Shown: piece by piece, positions 6,924 to 13,256 of the stretch
Position numbering within the stretch: the stretch's first letter is position 1
Layout: each line of letters opens with the position of its first letter
Source: Parafrigoribacterium_A sp035571875
GTDB taxonomy: Bacteria > Actinomycetota > Actinomycetes > Actinomycetales > Microbacteriaceae
Direction: 5' to 3'
Assembly (NCBI GenBank): GCA_035571875.1
Contig: DATNBR010000013.1
Coordinates: 1 to 21,037 of the forward strand
DNA length: 21,037 bases
Made by a program: the position numbers and the translations under genes
Notes under the pieces: generated by a model
Database searches by the model: none
What the model was told of the DNA's origin: nothing
The model's input: the letters and a program-made list of their open reading frames with translations, nothing else

Positions 6924-7361
6924 TCAGGCGACCGCGGCGCGCATCAGCTCGGCGACCTTCTTCTCCACTGCGGGGCTCCACTGCTTGATCCCGAACGAGA
7001 CGGCCCAGATATCGCCGTCGTCGAGGTGGGAGGCATCCTGGAATTCCAGCGTTGAGTAACGCAGGCTGAACTTGCCCGCGTTCTTGAAGGCGACGACGAC
7101 CTTGCCCTCCTCAGTCGCGTAGGCGGGCATGCCGTACCAGGTCTTCGGCTGCAGCGCCGGTGCGTTCTCGGTGACAGTCACGTGCACGCGTTCGGCGATG
7201 GCGCGATCATCCGGAGCCATCTTGTCGATCGCCTCGAGCAGAGCCTGCAGTCCATCGGCCTGCTTGGCGCCCTTCTTGCCCTCTGCTCGCAGTTCGGCGG
7301 CGCGCGCCTTCATCGCTGCGCGCTCTTCCGCGCTGAACCCGCCGCTGTTGCCCATGGACAT
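6924..7361 (-). CDS. DUF1801 (YdhG-like) family protein
   Basis: A 145-residue soluble protein. The N-terminal charged helix FSAEERAAMKARAAELRAEGKK is followed by a DUF1801-like domain with PKTWYGMPAYATEEGKVVVAF, FSLRYSTLEF, LDDGDIWAVSF and a C-terminal helix AVEKKVAELMRAAV. Relatives are annotated as iron-chaperone or YdhG-like proteins, but the biochemical role is not settled. An open frame extends to 7397. ATG 7361 is preferred because GAGGAAGG sits five bases upstream of it, while no such site precedes the farther ATG. It is transcribed alone or weakly with ltaE (55-base gap). A weak inverted repeat, GGACG-N6-CGTCC (7378-7393), lies just upstream. Confidence 0.8.
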   Translation of the reverse strand: MSMGNSGGFSAEERAAMKARAAELRAEGKKGAKQADGLQALLEAIDKMAPDDRAIAERVHVTVTENAPALQPKTWYGMPAYATEEGKVVVAFKNAGKFSLRYSTLEFQDASHLDDGDIWAVSFGIKQWSPAVEKKVAELMRAAVA

Positions 7362-7377
7362 GGAGACCTTCCTCACT

Positions 7378-7393
7378 GGACGCGTCAACGTCC
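7378..7393. promoter_or_regulatory. Weak inverted repeat upstream of the DUF1801 gene
   Basis: GGACG and CGTCC arms are separated by six bases, about 20 bases upstream of the chosen start and just before the ribosome binding site. It is compatible with an operator, but 5-bp GC-rich arms occur often by chance here. The rest of the 7362-7442 gap shows nothing else clear. Confidence 0.25.
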
Positions 7394-7442
7394 TCATAGA
7401 AAGGCTAGGCGGGATGCTGCGCTCGCGCTTCTCGCATCCTGC

Positions 7443-8060
7443 TCATTTGAGTCTCGTTGCGCAGGCACGAGCGTCGGTCGCCGCCGCCTGGCTCAGTTGC
7501 TTCGTGACCGCCTTCACCTGGTCGGACGAGGCCCCACCCGGGTTCGCGAGGAGGTCGGCCATGGCCTGGTAGTCCTTCTGGTGCGGGCTCGGATCATTCG
7601 CGACAGTCGCATACGCCTGCTTGAGTCCTTCCACCTGATCCGGGTCGTTCGCCGCGGCCTGGGCGCTCTGTGCGATCCCGAACAGGTCGTGGCAGAACGC
7701 ATCCGTGTAATTGCCGTTGGTCGAGACCTGCGAACCCACCGCGCTCTCGACGCTCTTCGCCAGTGACGCTCCGAGAACCACGATGACCGTGACGAGTATG
7801 GCGGTGAGGACGAGGGAGACGTAGCCGATGATCGTTGCGGCGAGCGCGAATCCGTGGCCCTTCTCACCGCTGCGCTTGATCTGCCCGAGGGCGATGTGAC
7901 CGCCGATGATGCCGAGCAGAGACACGAAGAACGAGCCGACGAAGGCGACGATCGCGAGCGTGTTGGTCCTGTCCCTCTGCGGTGGCTGCTGCTGGGGAGG
8001 CTGCGGCAGGGTCACGGGCGTTGCCTCCCAAGCGGGAGGAGTCGAATCTACGTTGCTCAT
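7443..8060 (-). CDS. DUF4190-like two-helix membrane protein
   Basis: A 205-residue membrane protein of unknown function. The cytoplasmic N-terminus is proline/glutamine-rich (PQPPQQQPPQRDR). Two hydrophobic segments follow, NTLAIVAFVGSFFVSLLGIIGGHIALGQI (about 33-61) and HGFALAATIIGYVSLVLTAILVTVIVVLGASL (about 69-100). The pattern with GHIALGQI, a charged turn and GHGFALAATIIGYV is typical of DUF4190. The C-terminal ~100 residues are hydrophilic and helical, probably extracytoplasmic, with two cysteines (FCHDLF and ARACATRLK) that could form a disulfide. GAGGGGAA lies close upstream of ATG 8060 and supports the start. It is divergent from the alcohol dehydrogenase gene. Confidence 0.8.
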   Translation of the reverse strand: MSNVDSTPPAWEATPVTLPQPPQQQPPQRDRTNTLAIVAFVGSFFVSLLGIIGGHIALGQIKRSGEKGHGFALAATIIGYVSLVLTAILVTVIVVLGASLAKSVESAVGSQVSTNGNYTDAFCHDLFGIAQSAQAAANDPDQVEGLKQAYATVANDPSPHQKDYQAMADLLANPGGASSDQVKAVTKQLSQAAATDARACATRLK

Positions 8061-8189
8061 GGGTTCCCCTCAATCGATCACGCCGCACGTCGGCGGGACA
8101 TACGCGAACACCCGCGACCAACATGAATGTTCGTCACGCTGAGTATCAGCATAGGGCCGTCCTGCAGCGAGCAGGCTTAGGCTGAGCAA
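8061..8189. promoter_or_regulatory. Divergent control region between DUF4190 and alcohol dehydrogenase genes
   Basis: Contains CGCCG-N5-CGGCG (8081-8095) near the DUF4190 start and AACAT-GA-ATGTT (8120-8131) mid-region, both operator-like but short. TAGGCT at 8178-8183, six bases before ATG 8190 and with no ribosome binding site between, looks like a -10 element for a leaderless dehydrogenase mRNA. No -35 is evident. Confidence 0.4.
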
Positions 8190-9239
8190 ATGCGCGCAAC
8201 GGTGATTCATGCTCCCAGGGATATCCGCCTCGACGAGGTGCCCGACCCCGTCCTCAGCACCGGCGGCGACGCCATCGTTCGCGTCGTCGCGGCGTGTGTC
8301 TGCGGATCCGACCTCTGGCCTTACCGCGGCGTGATCCCGACGGAAGAGCCGCACCGCATCGGCCACGAATTCGTCGGCGTTGTCGAGGCGGTAGGCGACG
8401 GCGTCGAACGCATCACCGTCGGCGACTTTGTCATCGCGCCCTTCTACGACTGCGACATGACCTGCGTCAATTGCCTGAACGGCGTCAGCACGTCCTGCCT
8501 GAACGGCGGATGGTGGGGTGCGGATGACCGCAGCGGCCACTTCGCCGACGGGGCACAGGGTGAGTTCGTGCGTGTTCCTCATGCCGATGGTTCCCTGGTC
8601 GCCACCCCGTCGCATCCGGACCACTCGCTCGTGCCGAGCCTGCTCACGCTCGCCGATGTCATGGGCACGGGCCACCACGCGGCCGTGTCCGCGGGAGTGA
8701 CGTCCGGCAGCACGGTCGTCGTGGTCGGCGACGGAGCCGTGGGCCTCTGCGCCGTGCTCGCCGCGAAACGGCTCGGAGCATCCAGAATCGTGGCGATGTC
8801 GAGGCACGCCGACCGCCAGGGGATCGCCCGTGAGTTCGGTGCGACCGACATCGTGGAGGAGCGCGGTGACGAGGGTGTCGCTCGTATCCGGGAACTCTTC
8901 GACGGCGTCGGTGCGGAGTGCGTGCTGGAGTGCGTCGGCACGAAGGAGTCGATGGACCAGGCGATCCGCTCGGCGCGTCCTGGCGGCATGGTCGGCTATG
9001 TCGGATCGCCGAACGGTGGATCAGAGCTGCCGGTGCGACCGCTGTTCGGCCGCAATGTCGGCGTGAACGGCGGGGTGGCGCCCGTGCGCAACTACATCGA
9101 GGAGCTCCTGCCCGAGGTGTGGGCAGGCAACATCAACCCGGGTCGCGTCTTCGACCTCGAACTGCCGCTCGCCGATGTCGCGCAAGCCTACGCGGCGATG
9201 GACGAGCGTCGCGCCACCAAGGTGCTCTTGCGGCCATAG
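8190..9239 (+). CDS. Zinc-dependent alcohol dehydrogenase family protein (MDR)
   Basis: A 349-residue medium-chain dehydrogenase/reductase. The catalytic zinc ligands are in CGSD (Cys38) and GHEFVG (His59-Glu60). A structural zinc loop is present as Cys88, Cys92, Cys95 and Cys103, with one extra residue between the first two cysteines compared with the usual CxxCxxCx7C. The NAD(P)-binding Rossmann motif is VVVVGDGAVGL (176-186). The region from VMGTGHHAA to the C-terminal DVAQAYAAMDERRATKVLLRP is typical of the family. The substrate cannot be inferred. It is transcribed alone; a -10-like TAGGCT six bases upstream of ATG suggests a leaderless transcript. The neighbouring TMEM175-like gene converges on it with a 13-base gap. 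Confidence 0.92.
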   Translation: MRATVIHAPRDIRLDEVPDPVLSTGGDAIVRVVAACVCGSDLWPYRGVIPTEEPHRIGHEFVGVVEAVGDGVERITVGDFVIAPFYDCDMTCVNCLNGVSTSCLNGGWWGADDRSGHFADGAQGEFVRVPHADGSLVATPSHPDHSLVPSLLTLADVMGTGHHAAVSAGVTSGSTVVVVGDGAVGLCAVLAAKRLGASRIVAMSRHADRQGIAREFGATDIVEERGDEGVARIRELFDGVGAECVLECVGTKESMDQAIRSARPGGMVGYVGSPNGGSELPVRPLFGRNVGVNGGVAPVRNYIEELLPEVWAGNINPGRVFDLELPLADVAQAYAAMDERRATKVLLRP

Positions 9240-9252
9240 CGGCGACTCGGAT

Positions 9253-9879
9253 TCAGCCGGCGGCCGGGCGTCGGAACACGCGGCGAACAAGTCGCCGCAC
9301 GAGCCCGGCGCCCAGAAGCAGCAGCAGCCAGAACATGCCCACGGCGGGAACCACGACGGCGAGAATCAGGGCGACGACGAACAGTGCGGTCGCGATCGCC
9401 GACTGTGAGACATCCAGCTCCTGCTGCGCTCCACGACGGAGCAGTTCCGGAGTTCGCTTGAGAACAACCTCCATGAGCAGCATCGAACCACTTGTGAGAA
9501 AGAGCGTGCCTATATAGAGCGCGTAGACGCCACGGTCGTTGGTGGGCGAGTACGAAAGCACATTCGTGGCAAACGGGAGGAAGACGATACTCGCAAGCCA
9601 GACGAAGTTGACCCACACGATCAGCGGCGTGTAACCGCTGACCAAGTCGAAGACGCGATGGTGCACAACCCAGAAACGTGCGATCACGGCGAATGAGATG
9701 GCGAACGCGAGGAACGCGCTCCAATGCTCGATGAAGAGCCTGCCGACGCCTCCCGGCTTCGCGATCTCGGGCGCGATGTCGACCAACGGCAGCACCAAAA
9801 GGGTGAGCGCTATCGCGACCGCCGCATCCGAAAAGCCGACGAGGCGGCTGAGCCCGCGATCCGTGCGAATCGTTGCCAT
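9253..9879 (-). CDS. TMEM175 / DUF1211 family membrane protein
   Basis: A 208-residue integral membrane protein with about six hydrophobic segments. The family signature at the start of helix 1 is present as RLVGFSDAAVAIALTLLVLPL (FSD motif, about residues 13-33). WSAFLAFAISFAVIARFWVVHHRVF, the second conserved block, follows. Characterised members are potassium-permeable channels. Bacterial homologues carry one six-helix repeat and work as tetramers, which fits this length. A GTG two codons upstream (9885) shares the frame; ATG 9879 is preferred because GAAAGA lies eight bases upstream of it and only two from the GTG. The C-terminal tail is arginine-rich (LVRRLVRRVFRR). Channel activity is inferred from the family. 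Confidence 0.85.
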   Translation of the reverse strand: MATIRTDRGLSRLVGFSDAAVAIALTLLVLPLVDIAPEIAKPGGVGRLFIEHWSAFLAFAISFAVIARFWVVHHRVFDLVSGYTPLIVWVNFVWLASIVFLPFATNVLSYSPTNDRGVYALYIGTLFLTSGSMLLMEVVLKRTPELLRRGAQQELDVSQSAIATALFVVALILAVVVPAVGMFWLLLLLGAGLVRRLVRRVFRRPAAG

Positions 9880-9932
9880 GAGCACATTCTTTCATCACCA
9901 AATCCGCACTCGCGCTCGCGCAGACGCAGTTT

Positions 9933-9938
9933 TATGAT
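9933..9938 (+). promoter_or_regulatory. -10 element for a leaderless transcript of the 2TM gene
   Basis: TATGAT, five of six consensus positions, ends six bases before ATG 9945, so transcription would start at or next to the start codon. No ribosome binding site is present and no -35 can be recognised. The same spacing is seen at 8178-8183 and 14144-14149. Confidence 0.5.
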
Positions 9939-9944
9939 GATGCC

Positions 9945-10208
9945 ATGGACGACGATGTCGACCTCCGCGGTCGCGCGATCAGCAGCCTGAAGGCCAAGAG
10001 CCACTTCTGGTTCATGCTCGCCGTGTGGGTGATACTGTCAGCGTTCTTCGTCGTCATCTGGTGGAGCGGCGGCGGCCCGTTCTGGCCCGTGTGGCCGATC
10101 GTCGCGATCGGCATCGCCGTTGCGTTCACCTTCGTGCGCGGATACGTGAGCGCCGGTGGAGCGCCAACCGAGGAGCGCATCCAGCGCGAGATTCGCCGAC
10201 TCTCGTAG
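9945..10208 (+). CDS. Small 2TM-domain membrane protein
   Basis: An 87-residue protein with a short charged N-terminus (MDDDVDLRGRAISSLKAKS) and two hydrophobic segments, FWFMLAVWVILSAFFVVIWW (about 21-40) and FWPVWPIVAIGIAVAFTFVRGYV (about 46-68). A charged tail EERIQREIRRLS follows. The helix-tryptophan pattern resembles the 2TM domain found alone or fused to kinases; its function is unknown. The gene is divergent from the TMEM175-like gene and is followed 18 bases later by another membrane protein gene on the same strand, so they may be co-transcribed. Confidence 0.8.
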   Translation: MDDDVDLRGRAISSLKAKSHFWFMLAVWVILSAFFVVIWWSGGGPFWPVWPIVAIGIAVAFTFVRGYVSAGGAPTEERIQREIRRLS

Positions 10209-10226
10209 AGCACACGGCATCCGCTC

Positions 10227-10715
10227 ATGGGCGCAGCACACCTCATCCTCATCGTGTCCCACCTTTCGGCCGCGACCCTCGCGTTCATCCTGGGGATTGC
10301 GTTGTGCGCGCGACTTCCGGGGTCGGCAAAGTCCGTCTCATTTCGGGCCTACGCGGTGAGCGTATGGCTCGCCATGCTCTGCCTGGTGACCGTGGTCATC
10401 CTCGACTGGCCGCGACTGAATCTCACCAGACACATCGCATTCTCAGTGCTCGGAGTGCTCGGTGTGTACCTGATCTGGCGAACGGAGCGGGCACGGCGCC
10501 AATTGCGCGACCAACGCCCTGGCTGGCGCCTGAGCTTCGTCTCCCACATCGGGTTCGTGCTCATCTCGCTCTTCGACGGATTCTGCATTGTGCTCGCGAT
10601 CGACCTCCTGATGCCGGCATGGGTCGTCATTACCGTGGCAGTACTCGGGGTCGCCGTCGGAATCATCGCGCTCAGGGCGCGCGCGAAAACCATTCGCGCG
10701 GTGGAAGCGGCCTGA
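10227..10715 (+). CDS. Hypothetical four-to-five-helix membrane protein
   Basis: A 162-residue integral membrane protein I do not recognise. Hydrophobic segments are near residues 5-29 (LILIVSHLSAATLAFILGIAL), 42-60 (AYAVSVWLAMLCLVTVVIL), 70-84 (IAFSVLGVLGVYLIW), 103-126 (LSFVSHIGFVLISLFDGFCIVLAI) and 128-150 (LMPAWVVITVAVLGVAVGIIAL). Histidines near the start of segments 1, 3 and 4 (His12, His69, His106) recall heme-binding or ferric-reductase-like membrane families, but this is weak. It is probably co-transcribed with the 2TM gene; no clear ribosome binding site precedes ATG 10227. It converges on the DUF6421 gene. Confidence 0.65.
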   Translation: MGAAHLILIVSHLSAATLAFILGIALCARLPGSAKSVSFRAYAVSVWLAMLCLVTVVILDWPRLNLTRHIAFSVLGVLGVYLIWRTERARRQLRDQRPGWRLSFVSHIGFVLISLFDGFCIVLAIDLLMPAWVVITVAVLGVAVGIIALRARAKTIRAVEAA

Positions 10716-10724
10716 TCCCGGCCC

Positions 10725-10744
10725 GGTGGTCGAGCTTGTCGAGG
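10725..10744 (+). repeat. Fragment of the GGTGGTCGAGCTTGTCGAG dispersed repeat
   Basis: GGTGGTCGAGCTTGTCGAGG is a short intergenic sequence of a type I have seen many times in related actinobacterial genomes (from memory, not searched). It sits between the convergent ends of the small membrane protein gene (10715) and the DUF6421 gene (10768). Flanking GCGGCCT (10707-10713) and AGGCCGC (10742-10748) are complementary and could enclose it in a stem-loop. A terminator role is possible, though no T-tract is present. Confidence 0.5.
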
Positions 10745-10767
10745 CCGCGGGAGTGGGCCTGTGGATC

Positions 10768-12198
10768 TTACGCCGAGTGCGCCGTGATCCCGGCCGTCGA
10801 CTCGATGACGTCCTTCATCTTCTTGGAGAGCGCCTCGTAGAACATCGACAGCGGGAACTCGTCATCCATCACCGCGTTGGTGTATTCCTTGGGCGGTCCG
10901 GCGAGCGTCTCGTCCGGCAGACCGCGAGCCCAGGCGGATGCCGGGTTCGGCGTGAGCGTGGACGACACCAGCTGGTAGGCGGCAAGCCAGTGTGCCGTCT
11001 TAGGGCGATCGATGCTGGCCCAGTAGAGGTCGTTGATCGCATCGGAAAGTTGGATCACGACATCCGGAACCTCGTCCCAGTCGATCGCGAGCTTCGTGTC
11101 GGTCCAGTGCAGCACGTCGTGCTGGTGCAGCCAGGCGAAGAGCAGCTGTCCGCCGAGCCCGTCGTAATTGCGCACGCGACTGCCGCTGATCGCGAAACGG
11201 AAGATGCGGTCGAAGATCACCGCGTACTGCACGAGCCTCGCGTGCTCGAGCGTGACCGACTGGATCTCCGAGCGCTCCGCATCCGTCAGCAGCGCGAGCG
11301 AGCGCTCGATGCGCACAGACTCGCGGAACGCTGTGAGGTCACAGCGCAACTCCTCCAGCGAGTAGAGGAAGAACGGCATCCGCTGCTTGATCATGAACGG
11401 GTCGAATGGCAGGTCACCGCGCATGTGGGTGCGGTCGTGGATGAGGTCCCACATCACGAAAGTTTCTTCCGTGAGGTGCTGGTCATCCAGCAGGCGCGCT
11501 GCATCGTCGGGCAGATCGAGCTTCGTGATCTCGGATGCCGCACGCACGACGCGACGGAAACGAGCGGCCTCGCGGTCGGCAAAGATCGCACCCCAAGTGA
11601 AGGTCGGGATCTCGCGCATCGCGACCGTCTCCGGGAACAGCACTGCGGAGTTGGTGTCGTAGCCGTCGGTGAAGTCGAGGAATCGGATCGGCACGAACAG
11701 CTTGTTCGAGTAGTCGCCCGCCTCCAGTTCGCCCACGAACTCGGGCCAGATGACCTCGATGAGCACGGCCTCGGTGAGTCGATCGGTCGAACCGTTCTGG
11801 GTGTACATCGGAAAGATGACGACGTGCTGCAGACCGTCGATGCGGTTCTTCTCCGGGTGGAACGCGATGAGCGAGTCGTAGAAGTCCGGCACGCCGAAGC
11901 CCTCGTCGGCCCAGCGTTCGAAGTCCCTGACGGACGCCTCGAGGTACTCGGCGTCGTGGGGGAACAGCTTTCGGAAATTCAGGAGTTCGGTCGTGATGGT
12001 CTCGACGTAGCCCCGCGCTGCCGCGTGGTGTGATGCGTCGGGGATGCTGCCGTCCTGAATTTCCAACGGGCGAAGTGCGCTCGCGGCCTCCTTCAGCGCC
12101 AGCCAGGACGGGTGAAGTGCAATGTCTTCAACGACCTCGGGTTCTCCAACGATGGCCTGCGCTCCGGTATAGGAGTCGTTCGACGTGATCTGTGACAT
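10768..12198 (-). CDS. DUF6421 family protein with a zinc-protease-like HDxxH site
   Basis: A 476-residue soluble protein, with no signal peptide or membrane segment, assigned by recall to DUF6421, a family seen mainly in actinobacteria and without a known function. The central conserved block reads FVMWDLIHDRTHMRGDLPF followed by SLEELRCDLTAF. HDRTH (254-258) has the spacing of a zincin HExxH with Asp for Glu. Glu282 follows after 23 residues, as in HExxH-X23-E gluzincins such as ACE. A further histidine-rich stretch, WLHQHDVLHW (356-365), is near the C-terminal third. Metal binding is therefore plausible but unproven. The start at ATG 12198 is backed by a strong GGAGG seven bases upstream. 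The gene lies alone between a convergent membrane protein gene and the marR gene upstream. Confidence 0.75.
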   Translation of the reverse strand: MSQITSNDSYTGAQAIVGEPEVVEDIALHPSWLALKEAASALRPLEIQDGSIPDASHHAAARGYVETITTELLNFRKLFPHDAEYLEASVRDFERWADEGFGVPDFYDSLIAFHPEKNRIDGLQHVVIFPMYTQNGSTDRLTEAVLIEVIWPEFVGELEAGDYSNKLFVPIRFLDFTDGYDTNSAVLFPETVAMREIPTFTWGAIFADREAARFRRVVRAASEITKLDLPDDAARLLDDQHLTEETFVMWDLIHDRTHMRGDLPFDPFMIKQRMPFFLYSLEELRCDLTAFRESVRIERSLALLTDAERSEIQSVTLEHARLVQYAVIFDRIFRFAISGSRVRNYDGLGGQLLFAWLHQHDVLHWTDTKLAIDWDEVPDVVIQLSDAINDLYWASIDRPKTAHWLAAYQLVSSTLTPNPASAWARGLPDETLAGPPKEYTNAVMDDEFPLSMFYEALSKKMKDVIESTAGITAHSA

Positions 12199-12382
12199 GG
12201 TTCAACCTCCGATCCTGGGATAAATAGCGGTACTTCAAGGCTAGTCGCGGGGCCGCGATCTTTGGTTGTGGCAATCGGCGGATAATTGCGCGCGCGAACT
12301 CCAACACGCGCGATACCGCTGGCGAGTGATCGTCTCTCGGGTGGTTTCCAGCGCCAGGGGGCGGACGCCCAACCCTCGCGGG
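12199..12382. other. Intergenic region upstream of the DUF6421 gene
   Basis: 184 bases separate two minus-strand genes. It holds the ribosome binding site of the DUF6421 gene (GGAGG near 12207-12211), an AT-rich ATTTAT around 12222-12227 that may be its -10, a perfect stem TCGCGG-GG-CCGCGA (12245-12258), and CGCTGG / CCAGCG arms (12317-12322, 12348-12353) that might terminate the marR transcript. None has a T-tract. No ORF or RNA gene is apparent. Confidence 0.35.
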
Positions 12383-12826
12383 TCAGCTCTGCGCGGTCAG
12401 AGACGTGGTGATGGTGCGGAGCAGGCGACCCGCCTGCGCGCGTTCGTCTGCGCTGAGCTCGGCCAGCATCCGATTCTCGACGGACTTCACGGCGGCGCTC
12501 GCCGTGTGCAACTGGGCGCGGCCGGCTGGCGTCAGTTTCACAGGTAGCGCGCGGCCGACGGGCGCTTCCGCGGGGCGGGAGACGAGCCCATCCTCTTCGA
12601 GCGCCTGCAGCAGCACGTTCATCGACTGCCGCGTGACGAAGGCGCCGCGGGCCAGGTCGGAGTTCGACAGGCCCGGTCGCTGCGCGAGCAGTTCGAGGCA
12701 GGAGTAGTGCGTGATGGTCATGCCGAGCGGCCGCAGCACGCCCTCCATCGCCGAACGCAGTGCGCTCGAGGCCTCCTTGAGCAGGTAACCCACCGAGGTG
12801 TCGAGGTCGATGTGGTCTTGACTCAT
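12383..12826 (-). CDS. MarR family transcriptional regulator
   Basis: A 147-residue winged-helix regulator, the normal MarR length. Visible: helix 1 SVGYLLKEASSALRSAMEGVLRPLGMTITHYSCLELLAQRPG (about 11-52), recognition helix region SNSDLARGAFVTRQSMNVLLQALEEDGLVSR (about 53-83), the wing PVGRALPVKLTPAGRAQL (about 88-105) and a long C-terminal dimerisation helix. The open frame runs to 12907, but ATG 12826 (MSQDHIDLDTS) is chosen. The upstream part is antisense to the VOC gene and control region, and one operator ends at this start codon. It is divergent from the VOC gene and very probably represses both genes through the two matching palindromes. The ligand is unknown; a small phenolic or electrophilic compound is typical of the family. 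Confidence 0.93.
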   Translation of the reverse strand: MSQDHIDLDTSVGYLLKEASSALRSAMEGVLRPLGMTITHYSCLELLAQRPGLSNSDLARGAFVTRQSMNVLLQALEEDGLVSRPAEAPVGRALPVKLTPAGRAQLHTASAAVKSVENRMLAELSADERAQAGRLLRTITTSLTAQS

Positions 12827-12847
12827 GTCAACATTCTGACATACGAT
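12818..12847 (+). promoter_or_regulatory. Promoter of the VOC gene
   Basis: TTGACT (12818-12823), an 18-base spacer and TACGAT (12842-12847) form a good sigma-70-type promoter on the plus strand, reaching into the first bases of the divergent marR gene. The first MarR operator fills the spacer and the second covers the expected transcription start near 12854. Confidence 0.65.
12826..12841. promoter_or_regulatory. MarR operator 1
   Basis: TGTCAA-CATT-CTGACA, perfect 5-bp arms TGTCA/TGACA around six bases. It begins at the marR start codon and lies between the -35 and -10 of the VOC promoter. It shares 12 fixed positions with operator 2. Confidence 0.75.
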
Positions 12848-12850
12848 GAA

Positions 12851-12866
12851 TGTCAATAAACTGACA
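12851..12866. promoter_or_regulatory. MarR operator 2
   Basis: TGTCAA-TAAA-CTGACA, the same 16-bp pattern as operator 1, 25 bp away centre to centre. It covers the likely VOC transcription start. Read on the minus strand its left arm gives a perfect TTGACA, which may serve the marR promoter. Confidence 0.75.
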
Positions 12867-12881
12867 AGCAAGGAGTTCATC

Positions 12882-13250
12882 ATGGCGGTCATCGGACCAG
12901 ACTTCATCTCGCTGCAGGTGCGCGACCTCGAGCGCTCGGCCGCGTTCTACGAGCGCTTCCTCGGGCTCGCTCGCGCGGCCGGCGGCCCACCGCACGCCGT
13001 CGTCTTCGACACCAAGCCGATCGCCTTCGCGGTGCGCGACCTGGTGCCGGGCGTGGATCTCGATGCGATCGCCCAGCCGGGCCAGGGTGTGGCGGTGTGG
13101 CTGCACGCTCCGGATGCGCAGGCCATCCACGATGCCTTGGTCGACGGCGGCGCCACCATCGTCGCCCCTCCGATCGATGGTCCGTTCGGGCGCACCTTCA
13201 CCTTCGCCGACCCGGACGGATACCAGGTCACGCTGCACGATCGTGCCTAG
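12882..13250 (+). CDS. VOC superfamily protein (glyoxalase/bleomycin-resistance fold)
   Basis: A 122-residue single VOC unit of two beta-alpha-beta-beta-beta modules: FISLQVRDLERSAAFYERFLGLAR at the N-terminus and VAVWLHAPDAQAIHDALVDGGATIVAPPIDGPFGRTFTFADPDGYQVTLHD at the C-terminus. The usual metal ligands are not where expected: the first strand has ISLQV rather than HxxLxV, and the last has YQVTLHD rather than a glutamate. It may therefore bind a compound without acting as a metal enzyme, like drug-binding VOC proteins. ATG 12882 is chosen over the upstream in-frame ATG 12846 because AAGGAG (12870-12875) lies six bases before it and the upstream stretch is the operator. It is controlled by the divergent MarR. 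Confidence 0.88.
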   Translation: MAVIGPDFISLQVRDLERSAAFYERFLGLARAAGGPPHAVVFDTKPIAFAVRDLVPGVDLDAIAQPGQGVAVWLHAPDAQAIHDALVDGGATIVAPPIDGPFGRTFTFADPDGYQVTLHDRA

Positions 13251-13256
13251 CGCGGC

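Noticed and set aside
9188..9901. A 237-codon minus-strand frame overlapping the TMEM175-like gene
   Set aside because: It runs in another frame of the same strand and is arginine/alanine-rich without membrane segments; the competing frame has the FSD motif and six hydrophobic helices.
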